A DNA stretch of 64,000 nucleotides from Vibrio sp. B1FLJ16 (GCF_905175385.1 NZ_HG992749.1:558001-622000), one strand, 5' to 3'. Positions 1 to 11,015 are shown, counted from the stretch's first letter. Translations and numbers: made by a program. The notes: generated by a model from the sequence alone, not told the origin.

Positions 1-1227
1 AAGAAATGCGATAAGTTTTGGATCAGTTCTCGCGCTTTATCCGGATCACGGCGTGTTATGGCGCTGATAGTATTGAGTGCATTGAACAAGAAATGCGGAT
101 TGACCTGAGCGTGAAGTAATTTGATTTCTGCCTGAGCTAACAAGGCTTGCTGCTGCTGGTAATCACCGTAGAGGATCTGGCTGGAAAGCAGCTGAGCAAT
201 CCCTTCGGCCATCGACATATTGACGGTTGAAAACAGTTTTCGCTTTGGCTCGTAGAGTTTAATGGTACCGATCACTTCCTTACCTGCTCGCAAAGGAATG
301 ATAAGAGCAGAGCCGAGTTTACAGTCTTTCGCGATTGAACACTGATAAGGTCGCTCTGAACCATCAAGGTAAATAATGTCATTCTTTTCCATCGAGTCCA
401 GGGTACTTTGCGATGAAATCGGGGTATCTGGTTTATGGTGATCATCGCCGATACCAACAAAGGCGAGAATTTTCTCCTGATCGGTAATCGCAACCGCGCC
501 AACTTTGGTCTCCTCGTAAATAATACGAGCAATTTTCTCCGCATTTGCAGTGTTGAAACCGTTACTCAGAATACCCACAGAGCGGTCGGCAATGGTTAGC
601 GCCCTGCGTGAGAAGGTGGCCGAGTATTTTTCAAAAATGGTTTTTCTATCTTGTAGGATACTCATGAAAAGTGCGGCACCGAATGAGTTGGCGATGATCA
701 TCGGAGCGGCAATGGCAGAAACTAGCTCATAAGCCTGATCAAACGGTTTTGCGACCGCAAGCAGTAACAGCATCTGCACGACTTCAGCGACAAAAGTGAC
801 GCTGAACACAACGCTCGGATTGAACAGTAGGGCACCTTTGTTTCGCTTGATCAGATACACATGCAGCAGGCCACCAATCACACCTTCAGCTGTTGTTGAA
901 ATTGCACAGGCTAAGTCTGTAAATCCACCGAGAGTATAGCGGTGAATACCACCAGTAAGGCCAACGGCGAAACCAACCACCGGGCCGCCAAACAATCCTC
1001 CCATTACCGCACCGATCGCTCGGGTGTTAGCGATAGCATCGTTGATGTGGAGACCAAAATAGGTGCCGAGAATGCAAAAGCCGGAGAAGAGTACGTAACA
1101 AATTAAGCGGTGGCTTAGACGAGAGGAGATACTCAGCAAAGGTAAAATGATGGGTGTTTTACTCAGCATGTAAGCCAATACCAAGTAAACACACATTTGC
1201 TGTAAGAGCGAAATAACCAGTTCCATA
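1..1227 (-). CDS. btsS: LytS-family sensor histidine kinase (BtsS/YehU type), 3' end beyond the window
   Basis: The gene is cut by the window edge: 409 codons are visible from ATG at 1227, while the C-terminal ATPase domain lies to the left of base 1. The N-terminal half is a run of hydrophobic helices of the 5TM-5TMR_LYT type (start MELVISLLQQ, then motifs such as GAVMGGLFGGP). A GAF-like domain follows (ITDQEKILAFVGIG, CKLGSALIIPL), then the histidine-kinase phosphoacceptor region with NPHFLFNALNTI, typical of LytS/BtsS kinases. BtsS of E. coli senses extracellular pyruvate and, through the LytTR regulator BtsR, switches on a CstA-family pyruvate transporter. The adjacent gene upstream is exactly such a transporter, so this assignment rests on family plus neighbour. 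The partner regulator is not visible and would be expected just left of the window. Confidence 0.85.
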
Positions 1228-1259
1228 ATGAACCTAACCTAAAATTATTGCTGTTATTG

Positions 1260-1334
1260 TATACCCAAATAACCTCAAGATGTTTAGCTCTGTGCGTTGC
1301 TACAAAGCCCGTTTCTTAAAGTCACTTGGGTATA
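1260..1334. repeat. Dispersed intergenic inverted repeat (TATACCCAA ... TTGGGTATA)
   Basis: A 75-base element is bounded by TATACCCAA and TTGGGTATA and carries CCTCAAGATG near its left end. A related copy in the opposite orientation lies at 61748-61799 and shares CATCTTGAGGTTA next to the TTGGG arm. Partial copies of the TATACCCAA arm are seen at 12806 and 58451. The position between gene ends and terminators fits a small non-coding palindromic repeat family. Confidence 0.7.
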
Positions 1335-1368
1335 AAAACAAAAAGAGCCTGCAGTGGGCAGGCTCTAT
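1335..1368 (-). terminator. Rho-independent terminator of the CstA-type gene
   Basis: The hairpin AGAGCCTGC/GCAGGCTCT (1344-1366) is followed in the minus direction by a T-rich run, 28 bases beyond the stop codon of the transporter gene. Confidence 0.85.
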
Positions 1369-1395
1369 TTTAATCAGTCAATCAGTGAACTGGGA

Positions 1396-2880
1396 TTAAG
1401 CAGTTTCAGATTCTGCTTGTGGTTGAACTTCGTCAGCCAGTTCAGTGTCACCTTTGCCTTTCGATACTTTGATAACGTAAGCCGTTACTGCTAGTGCGAA
1501 GATGATACCTGCGATGGTCGAGATTTGCATTGGCAGACCAAAGCCTAGCGTGCTGTTGTTCAGAATGAAGCTTGTACATACCGTTGTCATGAACATTGCA
1601 GGGATAGTAGTAATCCAGTGCAGCTTGTTGTGACGAAGCAGGTAAGCCGATGCAGTCCAAAGCATCATAGTTGCTGTTGTTTGGTTAGCGAAACCGAAGT
1701 AGCGCCAGATGATACCGAAGTCTACCTGAGTCAGGATACCGCCGATAACGAACAGTGGCATTGCCATCAACAGACGGTTGCGTAGCGTTTTTTGCTCCAT
1801 GTTGAAGTACTCAGCAAGGATCAGACGGCTTGAACGGAACGCTGTGTCACCTGAAGTGATAGGCAGGATAACTACACCTAGGAAAGCGATGATGCCACCA
1901 AATACACCTAGCAGACCAAATGATGCGCTGTATACCACGTTACCAGGACCACCGTTCTTCACTGCTTCTGACAGAGATTCCAAAGAACCGAAGAAAGACA
2001 GAGCGATAGCACACCAGATTAGCGCGATAATACCTTCACCAATCATTGCGCCGTAGAATACGAAGCGACCATTCTTCTCATTTTCCATACAACGAGCCAT
2101 CAGTGGAGACTGAGTTGCGTGGAAGCCTGAGATAGCGCCACATGCGATAGTAATGAACAGTGCAGGCCATAGAGGCATATCATTCGGGTTCAGGTTAGTG
2201 AACATGTCCGATACCTGGAAATCACCCATCACTGTGTGCTCGCTAGAGAACGCAACAGCAGTCATCAGGCCAACAGACATGAAGATAAGCAGCGCACCAA
2301 ATAGTGGGTAGAAGCGGCCGATGATCTTATCAACAGGAACGATAGTCGCAATGATGTAGTAAGCGAAGATGATAACAACCATAGTCGTCATGCTTACTGT
2401 TAGGTCTGTTTGATCGTTGATTAGGTTAGTGATCATGCCAGCTGGAGCTGATACGAATACCACACCAACAAGAAGCAGCAGGACAATGGCAAAAATGTTC
2501 ATAAAGTGTTTTGCGCCATTACCTAGGTAGCGACCGGTCATCGTTGGTACAGAAGCACCGCCGTTGCGTACAGATAGCATGCCAGAGAAGTAATCGTGTA
2601 CTGCACCTGCAAAGATACAACCGATAACGATCCATAGCATTGCCGCAGGACCGTATAGTGCACCCATGATTGGGCCAAAAATAGGACCAACACCAGCGAT
2701 GTTTAACAGCTGAACCAAGTAAACTTTTGGCGTTGACATTGGAACATAGTCAACACCATCTGCTTTAGTATGAGCAGGCGTTTGGCGTTTTTCGTTAATG
2801 CCGAAAACTTTCTCAACGAAAGCGCCGTAGATGAAGTAGCCGCCGATCAGGGCTGCGACACAGGTTAGAAACCACATCAT
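1396..2880 (-). CDS. cstA: CstA-family transporter (pyruvate/peptide uptake, BtsT/BtsU-like)
   Basis: This is a 494-residue multi-pass inner-membrane protein of the carbon-starvation CstA family. Family landmarks are GVGPIFGPIMGALYGP near residue 65, HDYFSGMLSVRNGG near 95, GFHATQSPLMARCMENEKNG near 250 and SGDTAFRSSRLILAE near 345. It is clearly shorter than E. coli CstA or BtsT (about 700 residues) but complete for the short Vibrio form, with a hydrophilic acidic tail. Members import pyruvate with protons or are linked to peptide use during carbon starvation. Its neighbour is a BtsS-type pyruvate-sensing kinase, and a direct-repeat array sits 94-242 bases upstream of the ATG, so BtsR-type control is likely. 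I cannot tell from sequence which substrate dominates. Confidence 0.88.
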   Translation of the reverse strand: MMWFLTCVAALIGGYFIYGAFVEKVFGINEKRQTPAHTKADGVDYVPMSTPKVYLVQLLNIAGVGPIFGPIMGALYGPAAMLWIVIGCIFAGAVHDYFSGMLSVRNGGASVPTMTGRYLGNGAKHFMNIFAIVLLLLVGVVFVSAPAGMITNLINDQTDLTVSMTTMVVIIFAYYIIATIVPVDKIIGRFYPLFGALLIFMSVGLMTAVAFSSEHTVMGDFQVSDMFTNLNPNDMPLWPALFITIACGAISGFHATQSPLMARCMENEKNGRFVFYGAMIGEGIIALIWCAIALSFFGSLESLSEAVKNGGPGNVVYSASFGLLGVFGGIIAFLGVVILPITSGDTAFRSSRLILAEYFNMEQKTLRNRLLMAMPLFVIGGILTQVDFGIIWRYFGFANQTTATMMLWTASAYLLRHNKLHWITTIPAMFMTTVCTSFILNNSTLGFGLPMQISTIAGIIFALAVTAYVIKVSKGKGDTELADEVQPQAESETA

Positions 2881-2973
2881 AACTATTTTCCTTAGTTAGT
2901 AGGATTGGGTAATTGTTTTAATTTCAGGATGCATGTTATGCGCTACTTTTGTTAATTGCATTCGCTTAGTAGA

Positions 2974-3122
2974 TGAGTGGTCGAATAGGGTGGCGAGTGG
3001 TCGATATGACCCCTGAGTGGTTTTAACGATTGCTTAGCGGTTGTCTGGGATGGTGAGTGGTGTTTCTTCAGGTTAAGCGGTTCTTATTCTGGCGTGAATG
3101 GTTGATTGTCAGAGTTAGTGGT
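2974..3122 (-). promoter_or_regulatory. Eight-unit direct-repeat operator array, probable LytTR-regulator (BtsR) binding region
   Basis: Read on the minus strand toward the transporter gene, the 8-mer ACCRCTYA (with variants) occurs at 3122-3115, 3102-3095, 3081-3074, 3061-3054, 3041-3034, 3021-3014, 3001-2994 and 2981-2974. Start-to-start spacing is 20 or 21 bases throughout, close to two helical turns. The sequences between the 8-mers are unrelated, so the pattern is selected half-sites and not simple tandem duplication. LytTR regulators bind direct repeats at about this spacing. The link to BtsR is inferred from the adjacent BtsS-type kinase. Confidence 0.7.
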
Positions 3123-3157
3123 AAGCTTATTTTTAAAACAACAAGTTAAGGACAAGT

Positions 3158-3499
3158 ATGAAAAAGGCAATGTTAGGTTTGGCTCTGGTTGTATTGGCTG
3201 GGTGTAGTGCAACCACAGAAGACCTTGCTCAATCTGGGGATTGGTATCAGCTCGGCTACCGTGACGGAGTGACAGGGCATACCGCGCGCAGTGTAAAAGA
3301 GCTAAGAAGTTTGGGTGACAGTAAGCAAGGGGATTACGATCAGGGCTATTTAGACGGATTGTCTGAATACTGTAACCCTGACGTTGCATACCAAATCGGA
3401 CTCTCAGGCCAGTATTACGAAGGTGTATGTGAAGGTACCAAACAGGCACAAAAGTTCCGTATGGAATGGCAACGCGGCTGGAACGAGTACAGTAACTAG
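3158..3499 (+). CDS. Small outer-membrane-type lipoprotein, DUF2799 family
   Basis: This 113-residue protein starts with a lipoprotein signal (MKKAMLGLALVVLAGC), with the lipidated Cys expected at residue 16. The mature part shows the DUF2799 pattern: WYQLGYRDGVTG, YDQGYLDGLSEYC and a short Cys-containing tail (YYEGVCEG), forming repeated GY.DG/G..G turns. A good ribosome site (AAGGACAAGT) precedes the ATG. Function is unknown for the family. It is divergent from the CstA-type gene and begins only 36 bases from the last unit of the repeat array, so it could share that control, although the array is oriented toward the transporter. Confidence 0.75.
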   Translation: MKKAMLGLALVVLAGCSATTEDLAQSGDWYQLGYRDGVTGHTARSVKELRSLGDSKQGDYDQGYLDGLSEYCNPDVAYQIGLSGQYYEGVCEGTKQAQKFRMEWQRGWNEYSN

Positions 3500-3625
3500 G
3501 TCAACAGACCCTAATGTCGTTTCAAAATCAAGACGAGCGCTGGCTTGTCAATCTGATGACAAATGGATCGTTCAGATTTGGTCTAATTTTATTCAATGAG
3601 ATTGAATGACAAGTGATATCAAACC

Positions 3626-3958
3626 ATGAAAAAGTACTTTGTAGTTGCGTTAGTTTTATTGCCTCTAACTGTGAGTGCAAGCAATGTGGTGAAAGACACG
3701 ATTAAAGCGAAACGTAAATATGAACACAGTAAAAGTCATATTACTAATACGCTTGATAACACTAAGCGAGATATCGAAGAGATCACTAGCGGCACTTATG
3801 TAAAGAATCAGGCTAAGCGTGAAGCAAAACAAGCGACAAGCAAGTACACCAATAAAGTAGAAAACGTTAAAAACGCTACTGATCCAGAACATATCAAGCG
3901 CAAAGCCAGTGATGAGTTGAACCGGGAGTTTGACGAGTGGTTGTATGATGACAACTGA
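3626..3958 (+). CDS. Small secreted charged protein of unknown function
   Basis: This is a 110-residue open frame with a clear Sec signal peptide (MKKYFVVALVLLPLTVSA). The mature protein is about 92 residues, very rich in Lys, Glu, Asp and Asn, and has no Cys. The middle (KRKYEHSKSHITNTLDNTKR, then REAKQATSKYTNKVENVKNA) looks helical and may form a coiled coil. I recognise no enzyme motif. It lies 126 bases after the DUF2799 lipoprotein gene, followed by a strong terminator, so the two may be co-transcribed. A periplasmic helical protein is all that can be supported. Confidence 0.6.
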   Translation: MKKYFVVALVLLPLTVSASNVVKDTIKAKRKYEHSKSHITNTLDNTKRDIEEITSGTYVKNQAKREAKQATSKYTNKVENVKNATDPEHIKRKASDELNREFDEWLYDDN

Positions 3959-3986
3959 TATCTGACTGACAACTTAAAGCGTTAAT

Positions 3987-4015
3987 AAAGGTGACACTAA
4001 GGTCACCTTTTTTGT
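3987..4015 (+). terminator. Terminator after the small secreted protein gene
   Basis: The perfect hairpin AAAGGTGAC/GTCACCTTT (3987-4010) is followed by a T run on the plus strand. It lies between convergent genes and probably serves both. Confidence 0.85.
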
Positions 4016-4028
4016 TCTTTCTTATCGC

Positions 4029-6099
<2,071 letters not shown>

Positions 6100-6173
6100 T
6101 TCTTCATTCGCTTATTGTAAAGCAAATCTGAAGCGAATAACCTCAATTAGTACCAGATTTTTGAGGAGAGAAC

Positions 6174-7157
6174 ATGGGACCGTTATGGGTTGACGTTGCA
6201 GGCTATGAACTGACTGCTGAAGACAAAGAAATTTTAGAGCATCCAACCGTTGGGGGCTTGATTCTTTTCACGCGTAATTATCACGATAGCGAGCAACTTC
6301 AGGCGCTTACCCAATCTATCCGTAAAGCGGCGAAACGCCCGTTTCTTATTGGTGTTGATCAGGAAGGCGGGCGGGTCCAGCGTTTTCGTGAGGGATTCTC
6401 CCTGATCCCTGCCGCTGATGAATACGCTAAACATCAGAACAGTGAAGAACTTGCTCGGATGGGAGGCTGGTTAATGGCGGCTGAGCTGATAGCTCACGAT
6501 ATTGATTTGAGTTTTGCGCCAGTGCTGGACAAAGGTCATCAGTGTAAAGCGATAGGTAACCGGGCCTTTGGAGAAGATGCCGATACCATCCTGCGCCACA
6601 GCACCGCGTACATGCAAGGCATGAAAAGTATCGGCATGGCGGCAACGGGTAAGCACTTTCCGGGTCATGGTGGTGTGATTGCGGACTCTCATCTGGAAAC
6701 ACCCTACGATGAGCGAAGTGATATCTTCGAGCAAGAGATGGCGATATTTAAAGCTCAGATTGATGCAGGCATATTGGATGCCATGATGCCGGCTCACGTT
6801 ATTTTCCCTAATTACGACTCGCAACCGGCCAGTGGTTCTGAATACTGGCTAAAGACGGTTTTGCGTCAGCAGCTCGGTTTTAAAGGTTTGATCTTCTCCG
6901 ATGATTTGACGATGGAAGGCGCCGTTATTATGGGAGGGCCTGCAGAGCGTTCCATTCAGGCATTAAATGCCGGCTGCGATATGTTGTTGATGTGTAATAA
7001 GCGAGATGCCCAAGTCGAAACGCTGGATAGACTGCCAGTCTCGAGTGTGCCTCAAGCGAGTGCTTTACTGAAAAAACAGGGCTTTTCATTGTCTGAGCTG
7101 AGGTCATCTCAGGAGTGGAAGCAAGCCAGTGAGGCGATGAAGCCTTTAGTGCAGTAA
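6174..7157 (+). CDS. nagZ: Beta-N-acetylhexosaminidase NagZ (GH3)
   Basis: This 327-residue cytoplasmic glycoside hydrolase family 3 enzyme removes N-terminal GlcNAc from anhydro-muropeptides during peptidoglycan recycling. In AmpC-positive bacteria its product also feeds beta-lactamase induction. Motifs in order are [56 protein letters not shown] (with the catalytic His/Asp dyad) and [11 protein letters not shown] (nucleophile Asp). A strong ribosome site (GAGGAGAGAAC) precedes the ATG. It is divergent from anmK-murQ, with only 74 bases between start codons. Confidence 0.95.
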   Translation: MGPLWVDVAGYELTAEDKEILEHPTVGGLILFTRNYHDSEQLQALTQSIRKAAKRPFLIGVDQEGGRVQRFREGFSLIPAADEYAKHQNSEELARMGGWLMAAELIAHDIDLSFAPVLDKGHQCKAIGNRAFGEDADTILRHSTAYMQGMKSIGMAATGKHFPGHGGVIADSHLETPYDERSDIFEQEMAIFKAQIDAGILDAMMPAHVIFPNYDSQPASGSEYWLKTVLRQQLGFKGLIFSDDLTMEGAVIMGGPAERSIQALNAGCDMLLMCNKRDAQVETLDRLPVSSVPQASALLKKQGFSLSELRSSQEWKQASEAMKPLVQ

Positions 7158-7200
7158 AGTGTTCTGTTTTTAGGTGTGTAAACTGTTAAAAACAGCCTAG

Positions 7201-7232
7201 AAAAGCCAACGCTCTTACAGCTTGGCTTTTTT
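7201..7232 (+). terminator. Terminator after nagZ
   Basis: The hairpin AAAAGCCAA/TTGGCTTTT with a 12-base loop runs straight into TTTT on the plus strand, 43 bases after the nagZ stop. Confidence 0.8.
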
Positions 7233-7240
7233 ATTATCAG

Positions 7241-7258
7241 TGTAAAATTAAATTTACA
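7241..7258 (+). promoter_or_regulatory. TyrR box 1 (perfect match)
   Basis: TGTAAA-N6-TTTACA is an exact match to the TyrR operator consensus, 120 bases upstream of aroF. TyrR with tyrosine or phenylalanine represses aroF-tyrA in enteric bacteria. Confidence 0.85.
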
Positions 7259-7349
7259 CCAAATGTTTTTTAATGTGTACACTTGATTTTCTTTTATAGC
7301 CTGTTATTTTGTCGTTAAGGCTTAGTTGGCTCACCAGGGTTTGGTTGGG

Positions 7350-7367
7350 TGTAAAATAAAATATACA
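7350..7367 (+). promoter_or_regulatory. TyrR box 2 (near-perfect)
   Basis: TGTAAA-N6-TATACA differs at one half-site base from the TyrR consensus and ends 10 bases before the aroF start. With the perfect box 109 bases upstream it forms the usual strong/weak pair. Confidence 0.75.
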
Positions 7368-7377
7368 GGTTAAGATT

Positions 7378-8451
7378 ATGCATAAAAGTGATTTGAGTGA
7401 CATTAACATCAGCGAAGAACAGGTTCTTATCACTCCTGATGAGTTAAAGGCGAAACTTCCACTGAGTGATAAAGCACGTCGTTTTATCCGTGAGTCTCGT
7501 CAGACTATTGCGGACATTATTCACAAGAAAGATCACCGTTTACTTGTCGTGTGCGGGCCTTGCTCTATCCACGACGTTGAGGCAGCAAAGGACTACGCCA
7601 AACGCCTTAAAGCGCTTTCTGAACAACTAAGCGATCAACTGTATATTGTAATGCGTGTTTACTTTGAAAAACCTCGTACCACGGTTGGCTGGAAAGGTCT
7701 GGTTAATGACCCGCATCTGGATGGCAGTTTCGATATCGAGCATGGTCTGCATGTCGGACGCGAACTGCTGGTTGATTTGGCAGAGATGGAAATTCCACTT
7801 GCTACTGAAGCTCTTGATCCGATTAGTCCCCAGTACATCGCCGATACCTTCAGCTGGGCAGCGATTGGTGCACGCACAACGGAATCGCAAACTCACCGTG
7901 AAATGGCAAGTGGCCTGTCGACGCCAATTGGTTTTAAAAATGGTACCGATGGCAGCTTAGCGACTGCAATTAACGCGATGCAGGCAGCTTCTTCCAGTCA
8001 CCGCTTTATGGGGATTAACCGTGAAGGACAAGTAGCACTGCTGACGACCAAGGGAAATCCTAATGGCCACGTGATCCTGCGCGGCGGTAAGCAAACGAAC
8101 TACGATTCAGTATCCGTGACAGAGTGTGAGCAGGAGATGGCGAAGTTTGGTCTTGAAGCCTCATTGATGGTGGATTGTAGCCATGCGAACTCACGTAAAG
8201 ACTACCGTCGTCAACCGCTGGTTGCGGAAGACGTTATTCACCAAATCCGTGAAGGTAACAAGTCTATTATTGGTCTGATGATCGAAAGTCATATCAACGA
8301 AGGTAACCAGTCTTCTGACCTTAAACTGGATGAGATGCAATACGGTGTCTCTATCACCGATGCGTGTATCAATTGGGAATCAACTGAGGCACTATTACGT
8401 CATGCACACGAAGAGCTGGTGCCTTTCTTAGAGAATCGTCTAAAAGGCTAA
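7378..8451 (+). CDS. aroF: 3-deoxy-7-phosphoheptulonate synthase, AroF-type (class I)
   Basis: The 357-residue enzyme condenses phosphoenolpyruvate and erythrose-4-phosphate, the first step of the shikimate pathway. Class I motifs are seen in order: LLVVCGPCSIHD, MRVYFEKPRTTVGWKGL, ATEALDPISPQY, GARTTESQTHRE, PIGFKNGTDG, GHVILRGG, VDCSHANSRKDYRRQP and GLMIESHINEGNQ. The gene lies 25 bases upstream of tyrA and has two TyrR boxes in its promoter, which marks it as the tyrosine-regulated isozyme AroF, not AroG or AroH. This subtype call comes from operon context; I did not align feedback-site residues. Confidence 0.93.
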   Translation: MHKSDLSDINISEEQVLITPDELKAKLPLSDKARRFIRESRQTIADIIHKKDHRLLVVCGPCSIHDVEAAKDYAKRLKALSEQLSDQLYIVMRVYFEKPRTTVGWKGLVNDPHLDGSFDIEHGLHVGRELLVDLAEMEIPLATEALDPISPQYIADTFSWAAIGARTTESQTHREMASGLSTPIGFKNGTDGSLATAINAMQAASSSHRFMGINREGQVALLTTKGNPNGHVILRGGKQTNYDSVSVTECEQEMAKFGLEASLMVDCSHANSRKDYRRQPLVAEDVIHQIREGNKSIIGLMIESHINEGNQSSDLKLDEMQYGVSITDACINWESTEALLRHAHEELVPFLENRLKG

Positions 8452-8476
8452 AACGGAACGTATTTAAGGAACATCA

Positions 8477-9604
8477 ATGGCAGTTGAACTTAACGCATTG
8501 CGCGATCAGATTGATGCAGTCGACAAGCAGATGCTGGAGCTGTTAGCTCAGCGCTTAGCGCTGGTAGAAAAAGTGGGCGAGGTTAAAAGCGAACACGGTT
8601 TGCCAATTTATGCGCCTGACAGAGAGGCAGCAATGCTAGCCTCCCGTCGAGAAGAAGCTGAAAGAATGGGGGTTCCTCCCCAGTTGATTGAAGATATTCT
8701 TCGTCGCACTATGCGTGAATCCTATGCCAGTGAGAAAGATTCCGGTTTTAAGTGTCTTAATCCGGAATTGCGTTCAGTCGTGATTATCGGCGGTAACGGC
8801 CAGCTCGGCGGCCTGTTTGGCCGCATGTTCAAATTGTCGGGTTACGAAGTTAAAGTGCTGGGCAGCAAAGACTGGGATCTCGCGGATGAAATCCTGGACA
8901 ATGCTGGCTTAGTGGTTGTTACCGTACCAATTCATCTGACGGAAGGGGTTATCGAGAAACTCGGTAACCTGCCTGAAGATTGCATTTTGTGTGATTTAAC
9001 ATCCATAAAATCCAAGCCACTGCAAGCAATGCTCAACGTACACTGCGGCCCTGTGGTCGGTCTGCACCCGATGTTTGGTCCGGATGTTCCAAGTCTTGCT
9101 AAGCAGGTTATTGTTTACTGTGACGGTCGCGGTAGCGAGCATTACCAATGGCTGCTGCAACAGTTTGGTATATGGGGAGCGAGTTTGTGCCAGATAGAGG
9201 CCGAAGAACACGACCACGGTATGACACTGATCCAGGCACTGCGTCACTTTACGTCATTTGCTTACGGTATGCATTTAAGCAAAGAAAACCCGAACATTGA
9301 ACAACTACTGAAGCTGAGCTCACCAATTTACCGCCTTGAGTTAGCGATGGTAGGACGATTGTTTGGTCAGGATCCTAACCTGTACGGTGATATTATTTTT
9401 TCCTCTCAGGAGAATATCGATATGATCAAGCGATTCCATCAGCGTTTGGGTGAAGCTGTTTCGCTTCTTGATAGTACAGATAAAGCCCAGTTTGTTGCGA
9501 GCTTCGAACAGGTGAGTGACTGGTTCGGGAATTACTCTCAGCAGTTTATGAATGAAAGCCAGAACTTACTTAAGCAGGCGAATGACAATATTCATCGCGG
9601 GTAA
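8477..9604 (+). CDS. tyrA: Bifunctional chorismate mutase/prephenate dehydrogenase TyrA
   Basis: The 375-residue protein converts chorismate to prephenate and then, with NAD+, to 4-hydroxyphenylpyruvate for tyrosine. Residues 1-90 are an AroQ-type chorismate mutase ([19 protein letters not shown], then [10 protein letters not shown]). From residue 100 a Rossmann dehydrogenase domain follows ([43 protein letters not shown]). The ribosome site is AAGGAACATC. It is the second gene of the aroF-tyrA operon and ends at a strong terminator. Prephenate made here is also the co-substrate for TrhP, encoded at 39289-40689. Confidence 0.95.
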   Translation: MAVELNALRDQIDAVDKQMLELLAQRLALVEKVGEVKSEHGLPIYAPDREAAMLASRREEAERMGVPPQLIEDILRRTMRESYASEKDSGFKCLNPELRSVVIIGGNGQLGGLFGRMFKLSGYEVKVLGSKDWDLADEILDNAGLVVVTVPIHLTEGVIEKLGNLPEDCILCDLTSIKSKPLQAMLNVHCGPVVGLHPMFGPDVPSLAKQVIVYCDGRGSEHYQWLLQQFGIWGASLCQIEAEEHDHGMTLIQALRHFTSFAYGMHLSKENPNIEQLLKLSSPIYRLELAMVGRLFGQDPNLYGDIIFSSQENIDMIKRFHQRLGEAVSLLDSTDKAQFVASFEQVSDWFGNYSQQFMNESQNLLKQANDNIHRG

Positions 9605-9615
9605 TTAGCAGACAA

Positions 9616-9645
9616 TAAAAAGAGCAGCTTTGGCTGCTCTTTTTA
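9616..9645 (+). terminator. Terminator after tyrA (bidirectional)
   Basis: The hairpin AAAAAGAGCAGC/GCTGCTCTTTTT with loop TTTG sits between tyrA and the convergent M23 peptidase gene. A and T runs on both sides suit both directions. Confidence 0.9.
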
Positions 9646-9656
9646 TGTTTGTGAAA

Positions 9657-10658
9657 TTAGTTCACCGGAGTTTCGATGTCATCTTCACTGGATACGGTTT
9701 TCAAACTGTCATCGCGATAAGGTGAGCGGGTTAAATTAATCTGTAAGCGGACAACATTGTCAATTAACTGAACTAGTGGTCCCCATTTTACTTTGTTCTC
9801 TTTCTCAAAAACGTAGTTAAAGTTTTCCGGTGTCCAGTCCATTAAGTATTGAGGATTCAATGCCCTGCCGAGAAAGCGTACTTCGTAGTGCAGGTGTGGA
9901 CCGGTTGAACGCCCGGAGTTACCGCATTGAGCGATAACATCGCCTTTCGTGACGAACTGACCGCTTTTTACTTTAAAGCGCTGCAGGTGAGCATAAGAAC
10001 TCATAAAACCAAACGAGTGACGTAAGGTGAGGTAGTTGCCATAGCCATCGTTACTCGGACGAACCGTTTCGACCACACCATCCGCAGGTGCCAGCACCTC
10101 TTCACCACGTTTGCAGGTTAAGTCAATTCCCGTATGAACATGCTTTTTGCCAGTCACTGGGTTGATACGGCGCCCGAACGATGACGAAATACGCTGATAG
10201 GTAATCGGGCTGTCATTAGGGATCAGACGGAACATCGTCGCGCGAACCGCTGAATCTATGGCCGCAGCATCGATTCTTTCTTCTAGCGCCAGATGGTGTT
10301 CATCCAGCATAAGTTCTTCATCTGCTAAACCAAGAACGGACTCGACATCGAAAACTCGCTTACCCAGCAGTTGTATTTGGTTGTTTTTGTCGTTCAGAGA
10401 TTGAGACAGTGAATGGTTGATATCAAGTTGTTCCCGGTAAAGAGATGTTATTTCACTTTTCGCGCCTTCTAATTTCACAACGGCCTGAACGAGTACATCC
10501 TGTGCGTAACGCTGCTGCTGATTCATGTACCATGCACCGGCAATAACAGCAGGCATGGCTATGACAGAAACCAATAGTGCTATGACGGCTGTCCGGCCAA
10601 AGTGAAACACCTGATCGCCGTCGTTCGTTGGGATCTGAATAGTGATTTTTTTAGACAT
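9657..10658 (-). CDS. Membrane-anchored M23 (LytM) peptidase, probable cell-wall endopeptidase
   Basis: This is a 333-residue protein with a short cytoplasmic N terminus and one membrane helix at about residues 22-42 (AVIALLVSVIAMPAVIAGAW). A coiled coil follows at about 50-110 (AVVKLEGAKSEITSLYREQL), then a LytM zinc-peptidase domain. The zinc ligands are visible in GKKHVHTGIDL (HxxxD) and GPHLHYEVR (HxH), so it should be active, unlike the degenerate EnvC/NlpD type. It likely cleaves peptidoglycan cross-links in the periplasm. Vibrios have several such proteins (Shy and TagE-like) and I cannot say which one this is. It is convergent with aroF-tyrA and stands alone. Confidence 0.82.
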   Translation of the reverse strand: MSKKITIQIPTNDGDQVFHFGRTAVIALLVSVIAMPAVIAGAWYMNQQQRYAQDVLVQAVVKLEGAKSEITSLYREQLDINHSLSQSLNDKNNQIQLLGKRVFDVESVLGLADEELMLDEHHLALEERIDAAAIDSAVRATMFRLIPNDSPITYQRISSSFGRRINPVTGKKHVHTGIDLTCKRGEEVLAPADGVVETVRPSNDGYGNYLTLRHSFGFMSSYAHLQRFKVKSGQFVTKGDVIAQCGNSGRSTGPHLHYEVRFLGRALNPQYLMDWTPENFNYVFEKENKVKWGPLVQLIDNVVRLQINLTRSPYRDDSLKTVSSEDDIETPVN

Positions 10659-10984
10659 AATTATTGTTACTTACAATAGGCATTAATTTTTGGCCGCTAA
10701 GCAGAAGAAACATTCTTACTTCAGACTCAGAAGTTTGTAATTGCCTAGATTCAATTCTGAAAAAAGTGCTGATTGGTCATGGCTCTTATAGAGCATAGTC
10801 GAATCACGTCGTTCTACTTGTGATGGAGTTAATTGACGGCACGTTAAAATGTCGCCTCTCCGTTATGTTATATTTATCAAGTAGTTGAGCGGATAGAATA
10901 ATATACCAAACTGAATATAAAACATTCGGTTATTATCAAAACTGTTAAAGCTGCTGTAGAGTGGTCGATTTCACTTTATGGCAG
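10659..10984. other. Intergenic region upstream of the M23 gene
   Basis: This is an A/T-rich stretch between the M23 gene start and the ettA terminator. It must hold the M23 promoter, but no convincing box pair, repeat or RNA was found. A single GAGTGGTCG at about 10961 resembles one unit of the 2974-3122 array but is isolated. Confidence 0.4.
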
Positions 10985-11015
10985 TAAAAATAAAGGCCGC
11001 TATGATAGCGGCCTT
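10985..11015 (-). terminator. Terminator of ettA
   Basis: The perfect hairpin AAGGCCGCTA/TAGCGGCCTT (10993-11015, loop TGA) is followed on the minus strand by TTTATTTTTA, about 60 bases after the ettA stop. Confidence 0.9.

Noticed and set aside
10958..10970. GAGTGGTCGATTT near 10961 as a single unit of the 2974-3122 repeat array
   Set aside because: Isolated, with no neighbours at 20-21 bases; expected by chance.
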